A DNA stretch of 64,000 bases from Pseudomonadota bacterium (lineage in GTDB: Bacteria > Pseudomonadota > Gammaproteobacteria > Burkholderiales > Thiobacillaceae), in NCBI GenBank assembly GCA_021836225.1, contig JAKBJA010000117.1, forward strand, positions 62,001 to 126,000, given 5' to 3'. The first letter of the stretch is position 1, and every line of letters begins with the position of its first letter. Shown here piece by piece: positions 27,964 to 36,347 of this stretch. Below the pieces are notes generated by a model, which did no database searches, was not told the DNA's origin, and was given only the letters and a program-made list of their open reading frames with translations. Both the position numbers and the translations under genes were made by a program.

Positions 27964-28006
27964 GAAAGGTGAGCAGTAAGCAGAAAACGGTAAGCGGAAA
28001 TTGGGC

Positions 28007-28540
28007 TCACAGGGTTTCGATCACGTGGTTCTGGTTCGAATAAATGCAGATGTCTCCCGCTATGGTGAGGCTCTTTTTGACGATTTCAAGCGGGGGCAGG
28101 TCGGTGTTTTCCAGCAGCGCGCGGGCGGCGGACTGGGCGAAGGCGCCGCCGGAGCCGATGGCGGCGACGGCCAAGTCGGGCTCCAGCACGTCGCCGTTGC
28201 CGGTGATGATGAGGGAGTGCTCGCGGTCGGCCACCGCCAGCATGGCTTCCAGCCGCCGCAGCATGCGGTCGGTGCGCCAGTCCTTGGCGAGTTCGACGGC
28301 GCTGCGCAGCAGGTGTCCCGAGTGCTTGTCGAGCTTGGCTTCGAAACGCTCGAACAGGGTGAACGCATCGGCGGTACCGCCGGCGAACCCGGCCAGCACT
28401 TTTTCCTGGTATAGCCGCCGTATCTTGCGCGCGGTGGACTTGATGACGATGTTGCCGAGCGTGACTTGGCCGTCGCCGCCGAGGGCGACTTCGGTGCCCC
28501 GGCGGACGGAGAGAATGGTGGTGCCGCGATATTGTTCCAT
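28007..28540 (-). CDS. hslV: HslV, proteolytic subunit of the HslVU protease
   Basis: A 177-residue threonine protease. The start [15 protein letters not shown] leaves a six-residue propeptide to be removed so that Thr7 becomes the N-terminal nucleophile, normal for betaproteobacterial HslV; the longer frame upstream is rejected. Further marks are [12 protein letters not shown], the lysine near [21 protein letters not shown] and [19 protein letters not shown]. It is heat-shock type and forms a dodecamer capped by HslU. Confidence 0.97.
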   Translation of the reverse strand: MEQYRGTTILSVRRGTEVALGGDGQVTLGNIVIKSTARKIRRLYQEKVLAGFAGGTADAFTLFERFEAKLDKHSGHLLRSAVELAKDWRTDRMLRRLEAMLAVADREHSLIITGNGDVLEPDLAVAAIGSGGAFAQSAARALLENTDLPPLEIVKKSLTIAGDICIYSNQNHVIETL

Positions 28541-28687
28541 GAGTGGAGTTATCCTGAAAAAAATGACCGCGAAGGGCGCGCGTTGCGCGAAGGAAGTCTT
28601 GTCTGGTCGCCTGGATGCCCTGCGCATGCGCTCTGGCATCCGAATTATACGGACGGGCGATGCCGCCGCCGGTCAGACCAAGAGGCC

Positions 28688-29809
28688 TCAGTCCGGATGG
28701 TGCGGGATGAGTTGCGCCAGCTGATCGATGCCCATGACGCGGAAAAGTTCGTGGATGAGCGCATTGTGGCCACGCAGGGTGATGGCCTTGCCGCTGCCCA
28801 GGCATTGCATCAGCACGCTGATGAACTGGCTGACGCTGCCGTAATCGACCCGTGTGACCTGCGTCAGATCGACCAGCACGTCGTTATGCGTGGCGGCATA
28901 ACTGCCGATCTGCTGCAGGGCGGCGTCGTTTGCAGGGGTGATTTCGCCGGCCAGCCGCAGCGCGTCGTCCACCGGCTCAACGGGTTTGGCCTGTACTACT
29001 TCGGCCGCCTGCACCTCGCTCCAGGAAGGGGGCGATACTTCGAAACGAACGGCGTAATCGACCGCCATGTCCTCGAAACTGTCCTGCTGGCCGAGCGTCT
29101 GGAAAAGCTCAAGCAGCAGCAACCAGTGCACCGCGCGACTGTGCGTGGCGCGTGTGAGATCCTGCAGCAGGGCAATCAGACGATCGACGCCGCTGACCCG
29201 CAGCTTGCGCTTGGCCTTGCGGGCGGCGGCAAGAATCTGGGCACATTCGTCCGCCCCCGTTTCGTCGACCATCTCGATACGCGAGAAATCGATCTGCACC
29301 ACGGCCTTTTTGTCGGTGCCGGCGATGCCCTCGCGCAGGGTGGCCGTCGCTTTCTTGTCGAGCAGGCTCGGCAATTCCAGACTGGCCGCCTCGGCTTGCT
29401 GGGGTTTTCCGGCGTTCCCGTTCCCCCCCATTTTTTGCCAGACGGGCGGTGAGGTCTCGAAACGCATCGCGTAATCGAGTGCCAGCTGTTCGAACTCCTT
29501 CTCGTTGCGCTGGATGCAGTAAAGATCGAACAGCATGTGCCAGGCGCGGCGATCGCCCGTGCCCAGCATATCCTTCAGCAGACGCTCTGCCATGTCGGAC
29601 TGACCGCTTGCGTACAGGATGGCCGCTTCATCGACCGGTGACTGGGGCGCGCCGCTGGTTTCCTCCACCACGATGCCGCTGGCCCCCATATTCATGGTCA
29701 GCAGCGTTTCGGTGGAATGCGATTCGCTGGCAGGCGCAGGGACAGGCGCCTGCCGGGATGCCGGGGCAGGGGGCTTGTCCTTGCCTTTTTTGAAAAACGG
29801 AAGAGCCAC
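28688..29809 (-). CDS. STAS-domain protein, unknown role
   Basis: A 373-residue soluble protein with a GTG start (MALPFFKKGKDKPPAPASRQ). The N-terminal third is Pro/Ala-rich and disordered. Then a helical motif occurs twice (AWHMLFDLYCIQRNEKEFEQ and HWLLLLELFQTLGQQDSFED, each followed by xxVDYAxRFExSPPxW), each paired with a STAS-like segment: VVQIDFSRIEMVDETGADEC and DVLVDLTQVTRVDYGSVSQF. STAS domains bind partners or nucleotides in anti-anti-sigma and transport regulation, but neither copy has the Ser-rich phosphosite of SpoIIAA obviously preserved. So the architecture is a tandem duplication of a helical-plus-STAS module. Lies between znuB (39 bases upstream) and hslV. Confidence 0.6.
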   Translation of the reverse strand: MALPFFKKGKDKPPAPASRQAPVPAPASESHSTETLLTMNMGASGIVVEETSGAPQSPVDEAAILYASGQSDMAERLLKDMLGTGDRRAWHMLFDLYCIQRNEKEFEQLALDYAMRFETSPPVWQKMGGNGNAGKPQQAEAASLELPSLLDKKATATLREGIAGTDKKAVVQIDFSRIEMVDETGADECAQILAAARKAKRKLRVSGVDRLIALLQDLTRATHSRAVHWLLLLELFQTLGQQDSFEDMAVDYAVRFEVSPPSWSEVQAAEVVQAKPVEPVDDALRLAGEITPANDAALQQIGSYAATHNDVLVDLTQVTRVDYGSVSQFISVLMQCLGSGKAITLRGHNALIHELFRVMGIDQLAQLIPHHPD

Positions 29810-29848
29810 GGAATATGCGAGCTTTGGTCAGGGGTTCAGTGTTGGATA

Positions 29849-30622
29849 CTAGCGCTGTCGCCCCGTTGCGGCAACCCGCAGCACGTTGCCTGCAAGCAGG
29901 GCAGCCACGGCGAGCGAGATGACAATCGCAGGTCCGGCGGGCCAGTCGAACACTGCAGATGCCGCCAATCCGGCTGCGTAGGCCAGTGCGCCGAGTCCCC
30001 AGCCGATCAGCAAGCCTGCACGGGGTGACCGGCCGCGCACCGCCAGTGCAGGCAGAATCAGGCTGGCAAACACCAGGTACACGCCGACGAGCTGCACCGA
30101 GGCGGTGATGGCGAGCGCGAAAATCAGGTAAAAGCCCATCCGCCCGAGACGGTCGCCGCGCAGTCGCCAGAAGCCGAGCAGCAGCGCGTAGATCGTTGCG
30201 ATCTGGGCCAGTTGGGATGGCCCCACCCAGAGGATTTGCCCGGCCAGCAGTTCGTTCAGATGCTCGCCGCCGTGCGGATCGCCCGACAACAGCAGCACCG
30301 CCAGGCTTGCGGCGACGGCGAAGGACGAGCCGATCAGCGCTTCCTGGATCTCGGGCCAGCGCGCTTCGCAGCGTGCCAGAAACGCGGCGCCCGCCAGCGC
30401 CGCCGCGGCAGCGGCCAACTGGGTCTGCCAGCCCTGGGTCTCCCAGCCCAGGGTATGGGCGGCAATCACGCCGAGCACGGCGATCTGGGCGATGGCGAGA
30501 TCGAGAAAGATGATCCCGCGCGCCAGCACCCGCCGCCCCAGCGGGACGTGGGTGGCGAGGACGAGCAGCCCGGCGACGAAGGGCCAGCCGAGCAGCCCCG
30601 GGTCGAGCGCAGCCCAGTTCAT
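29849..30622 (-). CDS. znuB: Zinc/manganese-type ABC transporter permease
   Basis: A 257-residue inner-membrane protein with about eight hydrophobic helices. Family traits are RRVLARGIIFLDLAIAQIAVLG near the N-terminus (the RG-[ILV]-x-[FL]xxxx-xAQ region of ABC-3 permeases), SGDPHGGEHLNELLAGQILW and QLVGVYLVFASLILPALAV. It joins znuA by an ATGA overlap. The ATPase (znuC) is not encoded on either side. Whether it carries zinc, manganese or another metal cannot be settled from sequence, but the neighbours favour zinc. Confidence 0.8.
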   Translation of the reverse strand: MNWAALDPGLLGWPFVAGLLVLATHVPLGRRVLARGIIFLDLAIAQIAVLGVIAAHTLGWETQGWQTQLAAAAAALAGAAFLARCEARWPEIQEALIGSSFAVAASLAVLLLSGDPHGGEHLNELLAGQILWVGPSQLAQIATIYALLLGFWRLRGDRLGRMGFYLIFALAITASVQLVGVYLVFASLILPALAVRGRSPRAGLLIGWGLGALAYAAGLAASAVFDWPAGPAIVISLAVAALLAGNVLRVAATGRQR

Positions 30623-31518
30623 CGCGCGACTTTCAGCAGCTGGTCGATGCTGTCGTCGAACAGACCGAACAAATCCTTGGCCCGCTCCGATCCGCCGACG
30701 GTGAACGGCATCATGACGGCCGGGATGCCTGCGTGTTCAGCCAGCCATTCCGAGGGACGCGGATCCTGATAGGCGGCCCGGATGACCATCCGTGCAGGCG
30801 TGATTTTCAGCTGCGCGACGATTTCGGCCAGATGGCCGATCGAAGGCGCGACGCCGGGCTTGGGTTCCAGCACGGCCACCTGCTTCAGCCCCAGCCAGTT
30901 CTCCAGATAGGGGAAGCCCTCGTGCTGCACTGCGATGGGTATGCCCCTGAGCGGCGCGGCCTGTGCCTGCCAGCGGACCATCGCCGCATTCCAGCGGGTG
31001 TTGAAGTCCGCCAGCCGCGCCCGGTAGGTGGCGGCGTGGCCCGGGTCGATCTCGGCCAGGCGGGCGCCCAGCGCCTGCGCCACGCGCGCAATGTTGCGCG
31101 GGTCGGTCTGGATGTGCGGATTGCCCGCCGCGTGGATGTCGCCCTGGGCGCGGTCGAGGACAGCCGGTTTTTCCAGCAGCGCGACCTGCTGTGCCGCCTC
31201 GAAATAGCCCGGCTGGCCCGGCTGGATGGCGGCGTTGCCCGCCTGCCGCAGCAGCACGGGCAGCCAGCCGATTTCGAGCTCGGCGCCGGTGCAGACGGCG
31301 AGATTGGCGCGCCGCATCTGCGCGATCAGGCTGGGGCGCGCCTCGATGTGGTGCGGGTCCTGAAAGGCCGTGGTGGCGGTATAGACCTTGACGTTGGCGC
31401 CGCCGAGTTCGGTGGCGAGCGCGCCCCACTCGGGTTCGCAGGCAAAGACGTTGAGTGCGGCATGGGCGAAAACCGGCCATGCCGCGACCAGAAAGGCGAA
31501 TAAACGGAATGCTTTCAT
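30619..31518 (-). CDS. znuA: Periplasmic metal-binding protein, ZnuA-like
   Basis: A 299-residue substrate-binding protein (start MKAFRLFAFLVAAWPVFAHA; an in-frame start 30 bases earlier is unlikely). After the signal peptide, the cluster A-I ligands are visible: His56/57 in FQDPHHIEARPS, His135 in AAGNPHIQTDPRN, His199 in IAVQHEGFPYLE and an acidic residue late in the protein. It lacks the His-rich loop of classical ZnuA. The periplasmic protein delivers metal to the permease, which starts inside its stop codon. The outer-membrane barrel gene ends 10 bases upstream. Confidence 0.8.
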   Translation of the reverse strand: MKAFRLFAFLVAAWPVFAHAALNVFACEPEWGALATELGGANVKVYTATTAFQDPHHIEARPSLIAQMRRANLAVCTGAELEIGWLPVLLRQAGNAAIQPGQPGYFEAAQQVALLEKPAVLDRAQGDIHAAGNPHIQTDPRNIARVAQALGARLAEIDPGHAATYRARLADFNTRWNAAMVRWQAQAAPLRGIPIAVQHEGFPYLENWLGLKQVAVLEPKPGVAPSIGHLAEIVAQLKITPARMVIRAAYQDPRPSEWLAEHAGIPAVMMPFTVGGSERAKDLFGLFDDSIDQLLKVAR

Positions 31519-31528
31519 CGGGAGTTCC

Positions 31529-32878
31529 TTAAAAAGAGTGCGCGCCATGCGTGCCGAGGCTGAAGATGTATTGCACGTACCACTGGTTTTCGTCCTGCCC
31601 TTCGATGGCCCGGTTTTTCGTGTACTGCACGCGCCAGCGCGAGAATTCCGAGGGCGAGTAGTCGACCATCAGCGAGTGACGGGTGGGCCGGTAACCGGTA
31701 CGGGGCAGGGTGGCATTGTTGAGGCCGAAATCCTGCGAACCGGGGTCGAGCAGGTCGTAGCGATAGCCGGCACGCCAGAGCGGCATGAACTGGTATACGG
31801 CCTGCGCGTAGCCGCCGTACTGGGTGGCCTGGTACGCGCCGAGGCTGCCCGCGCCACACAAGCCGTTGGTGCAGTCCAGGCTGCCGCTTTCCTCGCGGCG
31901 GAACGCCTCGGCGGCAAACTTGAAATTGTGGATGGTGGTGTTGCCCAGCGGCGCCCATTTCCAGACGAAGTCCGCCAGCCAGGTCTTGCTGTCGCCGGTG
32001 AAGGCGGTGTTCACGTCGGTGCCGGCAAAGTCGGCGAGCGTGCCGCTGCGCGCCTCGGCGCGGGTCGACAGATAGGACACGCCGCCGCGCCAGCTGTGCG
32101 AGTCGCCCACGTCGCCCCCGATATGGCCGTACAGCGCGTAGCTGCCGACGCCGTTCGTGTTGCGGTCGGTGCCGGGAAAATTCGCTCCACGCCCGATCTC
32201 GGCGCCCAGTTCGGTGAAGAGGTCGGTCGGTGCCACCCATCTCAGCTGCAGGCCATCGTTGCCATAACCTTCGCCGAACAAGGCTTCATACATCAGGTTG
32301 TTGGTGGCGAAATCCCAGGCATGCGGGTGCTGCTCGTTCTGGTAGCCGATGCCGGAGCGGAAGCGCCCACCCTTGAGGGTCAGGCCCTGGCCCAGCGCCA
32401 GGGTCTGGAACCAGGCCTCCTCCACGCCGACCGTGCCGTCGTTCAGCGTGGCATTGAAATAGCCGCGGAAATACGGATCGACGTTGGAGGCCAGCACCAG
32501 TTCGCTGTCGTCTACGGAAAACCCGCGTGTCGTGCCGGGCGCCGTGCCGTTGGGCAGGAATCCCGTGATGCGGCGTTCGGGGATGTCCTTCAGGTGGGCA
32601 TAGCCGCCTTGCAGGATGACCGAGATTTCGGGATTGAACGCGCCGGGATTGCTGGGCGTCGAACTGGCCGCGTCTTGCGGCGGGGGGCTGGCTTGGGCGG
32701 CATTGGCCGCGGCGGACGCTTCGGCTTTCGCCAGCCGCGCTTCCAGCGCCTGGATGCGGGTTTCGTAATCGGTCTTCATGGCCTTGACTTCGGCGCGCAG
32801 TGCGGCGAGGTCGGCATCGTCGGCATGGGCCGGGCAGGCGGTCGCGAGGGCCGCCGCCAGAAAAGCGGGACGTAACAT
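31529..32878 (-). CDS. Outer-membrane beta-barrel protein beside the metal transporter
   Basis: A 449-residue protein with signal peptide (MLRPAFLAAALATACPAHA), then a coiled coil (about residues 25-60, LRAEVKAMKTDYETRIQALE), a Pro/Ser-rich linker and a long beta-strand region of alternating residues that ends in Phe (IFSLGTHGAHSF), the signature of BAM-inserted barrels. The coiled-coil-plus-barrel architecture resembles phosphate-selective porin/OprO-type or zinc-associated porins. There is no TonB box or plug. As first gene before znuA it may be the outer-membrane entry for the metal; that is inference from position. Confidence 0.7.
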   Translation of the reverse strand: MLRPAFLAAALATACPAHADDADLAALRAEVKAMKTDYETRIQALEARLAKAEASAAANAAQASPPPQDAASSTPSNPGAFNPEISVILQGGYAHLKDIPERRITGFLPNGTAPGTTRGFSVDDSELVLASNVDPYFRGYFNATLNDGTVGVEEAWFQTLALGQGLTLKGGRFRSGIGYQNEQHPHAWDFATNNLMYEALFGEGYGNDGLQLRWVAPTDLFTELGAEIGRGANFPGTDRNTNGVGSYALYGHIGGDVGDSHSWRGGVSYLSTRAEARSGTLADFAGTDVNTAFTGDSKTWLADFVWKWAPLGNTTIHNFKFAAEAFRREESGSLDCTNGLCGAGSLGAYQATQYGGYAQAVYQFMPLWRAGYRYDLLDPGSQDFGLNNATLPRTGYRPTRHSLMVDYSPSEFSRWRVQYTKNRAIEGQDENQWYVQYIFSLGTHGAHSF

Positions 32879-32940
32879 GTTCTACTCCATCAACGTGAGG
32901 CAAACGCCTGCGCAAGCGTCGGCGCAGGCATCGAAAAAAC

Positions 32941-33237
32941 TCAGGCGTCGGATGGAGCGGGGGGCGCGCGTGCGCAGGCGGGGCGGGGTGCGAGGTCGGC
33001 GCACGCGAATTCGGCGCCGGGGGCATAAATGGGACCGGTGGGCGGCGTCGCCAGGACGACCAGGCTGGGCGGCAGGGCCGTGCCCAGCTGCGCCTGCGCG
33101 AGACAGGTTTCGCAGACCTTGTCGGGCAGGCCCGTGTCGTGCACGCGCAGATGGGTCAGCGCATGCGCGAACGCCGCCGCCTGACCGAACAGCAGGGTCA
33201 GGGCGAACAGCCAGGAGAGCAGGCGGCGCGACGGCAT
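32941..33237 (-). CDS. Small secreted Cys/His protein
   Basis: A 98-residue protein. The chosen start MPSRRLLSWLFALTLLFGQA gives a proper signal peptide; a 20-residue longer version is possible. The mature part holds HALTHLRVHDTG followed by CETCLAQAQLG, and a late lone Cys pair in ACADLAPRPACAR. The pattern recalls small DUF2946-like proteins found near copper or zinc genes. His and Cys spacing suggests metal binding, but nothing more can be said. Confidence 0.5.
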   Translation of the reverse strand: MPSRRLLSWLFALTLLFGQAAAFAHALTHLRVHDTGLPDKVCETCLAQAQLGTALPPSLVVLATPPTGPIYAPGAEFACADLAPRPACARAPPAPSDA

Positions 33238-33247
33238 GGGGCGAATT

Positions 33248-33487
33248 CTACTGCCTCGGCGGGTCGACGGGCGGAACGGGGTCGTAGCCGTGGGCACAGC
33301 CGGGGCGGCAACGGCCGATGCGTTTCGCGGCCAACCAGCTGCCCTTGAGCGCCCCGTGTTTTTCGATGGCTTCCTTGCCGTATTCCGAGCAGGTGGGCAG
33401 GTAGCGGCACTGCCGTCCCAGCCAGGGCGAGAGCGCCAGCTGGTAGATGCGGATCGCGCCGACGAGGAGTTTTTGCGCGAAATTCAC
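33248..33487 (-). CDS. yidD: YidD, membrane protein insertion efficiency factor
   Basis: A 79-residue protein with the family core YQLALSPWLGRQCRYLPTCSEY, then AIEKHGALKGSWLAAKRIGRCRPG, and the C-terminal HGYDPVP. GTG start overlaps the CobW stop. YidD is a peripheral inner-membrane protein that helps insertion of Sec/YidC substrates. It usually lies between rnpA and yidC; here it is away from them, in the metal-handling block. Confidence 0.95.
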   Translation of the reverse strand: MNFAQKLLVGAIRIYQLALSPWLGRQCRYLPTCSEYGKEAIEKHGALKGSWLAAKRIGRCRPGCAHGYDPVPPVDPPRQ

Positions 33488-34548
33488 GGCTTTGCCTCGG
33501 CATGGCGGGACGCCGCACCGGAGAAGTCGGCCAGCAGCTTTGCGACGAATTCGGGTTCGAGGTCGCGCACGATGAACACGAAGCGGCTGCGGTGGTCGTC
33601 GTCCGGCCAGGCGTCGAGCTTCACCTCGGGATACAGCACATGCTGCACGCCATGCAGCACCATCGGCTGCGGCTCATCCTGCAGGTTCACGATGGCCTTG
33701 AAGCGCAGCAGGTTCTCGGCGCGAAACGAGGTGAGCATGCCGAGCGCCGATTGCAGGCCGTAGCGGTCGAGCGGTGTGTCTATCACCACCGAAAACGCCT
33801 GGATGCGCGCGTCGTGCAATGCGGTCATGCGTTTGCCGGTAATCGGGTTGGCGCCGCCGAGCTTGCCGGCGCTGGCCGGCTGATAATGCTGCGGCTTCAG
33901 CCAACGCGCGACTTCCATCGATTTAGTCTCGGCGTTCCACAGCCCCAGGTTCTGGATCGCTGCGGGATCGAGCTCGCCGTGCGTCACCGTGACGATATCC
34001 GCCGCCGGATTGAGTGCGACGAGCCGTTCGCGCAGGGCGGCGACCGTGCCGGCAGGCGCGAGATCGGTCTTGGTAAGCAGCAGCCGGTCGGCTACCGCCA
34101 CCTGCTTGACGGCCTCGGCGTGTTCGTCCAGCTGGCCCATGCCGAACAGCGCGTCGACCGTGGTCACCACGCCGTCGAGGCGGAAGCGCGCGCGCACCCA
34201 GTTGTCATGCAGCAGGTTGTCGAGCACCGGCACCGGGTCGGCGATACCGGTGGTTTCGATGATGACGCGCTCGAACGCCGGGATGTCGCCCTTCTGTCGT
34301 GCCATCCACAGGTTTTTAAGGGTCGGCGAAAGGCTGCCGGAAATCGTGCAGCACACGCAACCGCCGGACAGCAGCGCCATCGGGCCTTCCATTTTTTGCA
34401 GCAGTTGGTGGTCGAGCGCGACCTCGCCGAATTCGTTCATCAGGATCGCCGTGCGCGGCAGCGTGCGCACCAGATGATTCAGCACCGTGGTCTTGCCGCT
34501 GCCCAAAAAACCGGTGAGCAGCGTGATGGGGATCGGCGTGTCGGACAT
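33484..34548 (-). CDS. CobW/P47K family GTPase (zinc-chaperone type)
   Basis: A 354-residue GTPase. The G1/P-loop is TGFLGSGKTTVLNHLV, followed by LMNEFGEVALDHQLL, the metal-binding GGCVCCTISG (CxCC), IIETTGIADPVPVLD and the specificity motif LLTKTDLAP. The C-terminal CobW_C domain (IQAFSVVIDTPLDRYGLQSA, FKAIVNLQDEPQPMVLHGVQ) is complete. CobW-family members load zinc, cobalt or other metals onto client proteins; its location with znuA/znuB-type genes and dksA points to zinc. GTG ATG start: ATG at 34548 preferred. Confidence 0.88.
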   Translation of the reverse strand: MSDTPIPITLLTGFLGSGKTTVLNHLVRTLPRTAILMNEFGEVALDHQLLQKMEGPMALLSGGCVCCTISGSLSPTLKNLWMARQKGDIPAFERVIIETTGIADPVPVLDNLLHDNWVRARFRLDGVVTTVDALFGMGQLDEHAEAVKQVAVADRLLLTKTDLAPAGTVAALRERLVALNPAADIVTVTHGELDPAAIQNLGLWNAETKSMEVARWLKPQHYQPASAGKLGGANPITGKRMTALHDARIQAFSVVIDTPLDRYGLQSALGMLTSFRAENLLRFKAIVNLQDEPQPMVLHGVQHVLYPEVKLDAWPDDDHRSRFVFIVRDLEPEFVAKLLADFSGAASRHAEAKP

Positions 34549-34648
34549 CACAGTTGTGCCGGTTTTCGCGATGGGTTGCGCCCAGGGTCAGAAACGGTGG
34601 ACCGGACGATGGCGAGCAAAGTTTCCATGGCGGGCTGCCGCCGCTGTT

Positions 34649-35068
34649 TCAGGCGTGCAGTCTTTCCTTCTTCTCGTGGCGTTCCTGCGCCTCGATCGAA
34701 TATTCGGCAGTGGGTCGCGCCAGCAGACGGGGCAGTCCGATGGGGTCGCCGGTTTCCAGACACCAGCCGTATTCGCCGCTGTCGATGCGCGCCAGGGCAG
34801 TATTGATCTTTTTCAGCAGTTTGCGTTCGCGGTCGCGCACGCGCTGTTCCAGCATGTGCTCCTCTTCCACGGTGGCGCGGTCATTGGGGTCGGCAAAATT
34901 CTCGTTCTCTTTCAGGTGCTCGCCGGTGTCGGCGGCATTGCTGAGCATCTCGTTGCGCAGCGTTTCAAGGCGCTCGCGGAAAAACGCCAGCTGGGCCGCG
35001 TTCATGTAGGCGGAGGCCGGCATTTTCAGCAGCGCGGCTTCGGTAAGGGGTTTGGACGTGGCAGACAT
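34649..35068 (-). CDS. dksA: DksA, RNA polymerase-binding transcription factor
   Basis: A 139-residue coiled-coil protein that acts with ppGpp on RNA polymerase. The start MSATSKPLTEAALLKMPAS has CTGGAG upstream; the longer frame is rejected. The coiled-coil tip is FADPNDRATVEEEHMLEQRV with the DxxDxA-like acidic pair. Of the four zinc cysteines only the first remains (YGWCLETGDPIGLPRLLARP, then YSIEAQERHEKKE), the C-T-S-A pattern usual for betaproteobacteria, so folding does not need zinc. It heads the CobW-YidD block. Confidence 0.93.
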   Translation of the reverse strand: MSATSKPLTEAALLKMPASAYMNAAQLAFFRERLETLRNEMLSNAADTGEHLKENENFADPNDRATVEEEHMLEQRVRDRERKLLKKINTALARIDSGEYGWCLETGDPIGLPRLLARPTAEYSIEAQERHEKKERLHA

Positions 35069-35270
35069 GGGAACTCCAGGCGTCTTAGGATGATTAGTTA
35101 AGTTAAATGCAGCCGGGCAGGGGCCCGGGGCAACCGAAATGGGTCCGGTGGCGGCAATTGCGCCCCGCATCATAACCCCGTCACGGCGGTAGGTGCCATC
35201 AGAGGGGGATGAATGCGCAGCGGATTGACCGGGACAGCCCGAATCCGGGGGGATCAGCGATAATCCGAAA

Positions 35271-36347
35271 ATGAAAACTTTTTTTCCGTTGACCGCCCTT
35301 CTGCTCGTGCTGGCCGCGTGTGGACGCGACGCGCCGCAGGCAGCCCCCGAGGATATCCGTCCGGTACGCGCCGAGCAGGTGGGGGTGAGCACCGCTCAAA
35401 ACGGGACACGCTACGCCGGGGAAGTGCGCGCACGCTACGAGACCGATCTTGCGTTCCGTGTGGCGGGGCGGGTCAGCGCCCGCAAGGTGGAGGTCGGCAC
35501 CCAGGTCAAGGCGGGCCAGGCCATCGCCACGCTCGACCCCAGTGATTATGCGCTGGCGGCGAGTGCGGCACGGGCGCAATTCACCGCGGCCGAAGCCGAA
35601 GCCAGGCTGGCGCGGCAGGACTTGCGGCGCTTTACCGAGCTGCGTGCGCAGAACTTCATTTCCCAGGCCGAACTCGACCGCCGACGGACGACCGCCGAAG
35701 CGGCCGCGGCGCAGGCGCGCCAGCTGCGCGCAGACGCAGCCCGCCAGGGCAACCAGCAGGCCTATACCCGGCTGACCGCGCCGCATGCCGGCGTGGTGAC
35801 GGCCATTTCGTTCGAGGCCGGGCAGGTCGTGGCGGCCGGGCAGCCGGTGGCGAAGCTGGCGCGTACCGGTGAACTCGAAGTGCGAATCGATGTGCCGGAA
35901 AACGCGCTCGATGCGCTGCGTACTGCGCATGCGCTGAGCATTCACTTGTGGTCGGCGCCGGACCGGGCCTATGCCGGACGGCTGCGGGAATTGTCGCCGG
36001 TAGCCGATGCGGCCAGCCGTACCTACAACGCCCGCATCAGCCTGCTGCATCCCGATGCGGCCGTGAAACTGGGCATGACGGCCACGGTCGAGGTCGGCAG
36101 CGAGTCGGCCCCGAGCCTGTCGGTGGCGCAATCGGCGTTGTTCCGGATCGATGGCAAACCCCAGGTGTGGGTGGTGAACCCCCAGACCCGCAAAGTGGCG
36201 GCACGCAGCGTTCAACTCGGCGAGCTGAGCGGCGAACGCGCGGCCATCGTGTCGGGATTGACGGCAGGCGAGTGGGTGGTGACGGCCGGGGTGCACAAGA
36301 TCGCGCCCGGCCAGCAGGTCCGTCTGGTCGGGTCCGCCCGGCCATGA
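35271..36347 (+). CDS. RND efflux periplasmic adaptor (membrane fusion lipoprotein)
   Basis: A 358-residue adaptor with lipobox LLVLAACGRD, so it is anchored to the inner membrane after cleavage before Cys17. The lipoyl halves lie at DLAFRVAGRVSARKVEVGTQ and YTRLTAPHAGVVTAISFEAG, separated by a coiled-coil hairpin (AARAQFTAAEAEARLARQDL to QLRADAARQGNQQAYTRL). Later beta-barrel parts include LSPVADAASRTYNARISL. It works with the RND pump that follows by ATGA overlap. No outer-membrane channel gene is adjacent. Confidence 0.92.
   Translation: MKTFFPLTALLLVLAACGRDAPQAAPEDIRPVRAEQVGVSTAQNGTRYAGEVRARYETDLAFRVAGRVSARKVEVGTQVKAGQAIATLDPSDYALAASAARAQFTAAEAEARLARQDLRRFTELRAQNFISQAELDRRRTTAEAAAAQARQLRADAARQGNQQAYTRLTAPHAGVVTAISFEAGQVVAAGQPVAKLARTGELEVRIDVPENALDALRTAHALSIHLWSAPDRAYAGRLRELSPVADAASRTYNARISLLHPDAAVKLGMTATVEVGSESAPSLSVAQSALFRIDGKPQVWVVNPQTRKVAARSVQLGELSGERAAIVSGLTAGEWVVTAGVHKIAPGQQVRLVGSARP

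Noticed and set aside
32879..35270. Zur box controlling the metal block
   Set aside because: No GTTATAAC-type palindrome was found in the gaps before the outer-membrane barrel, CobW or dksA genes.
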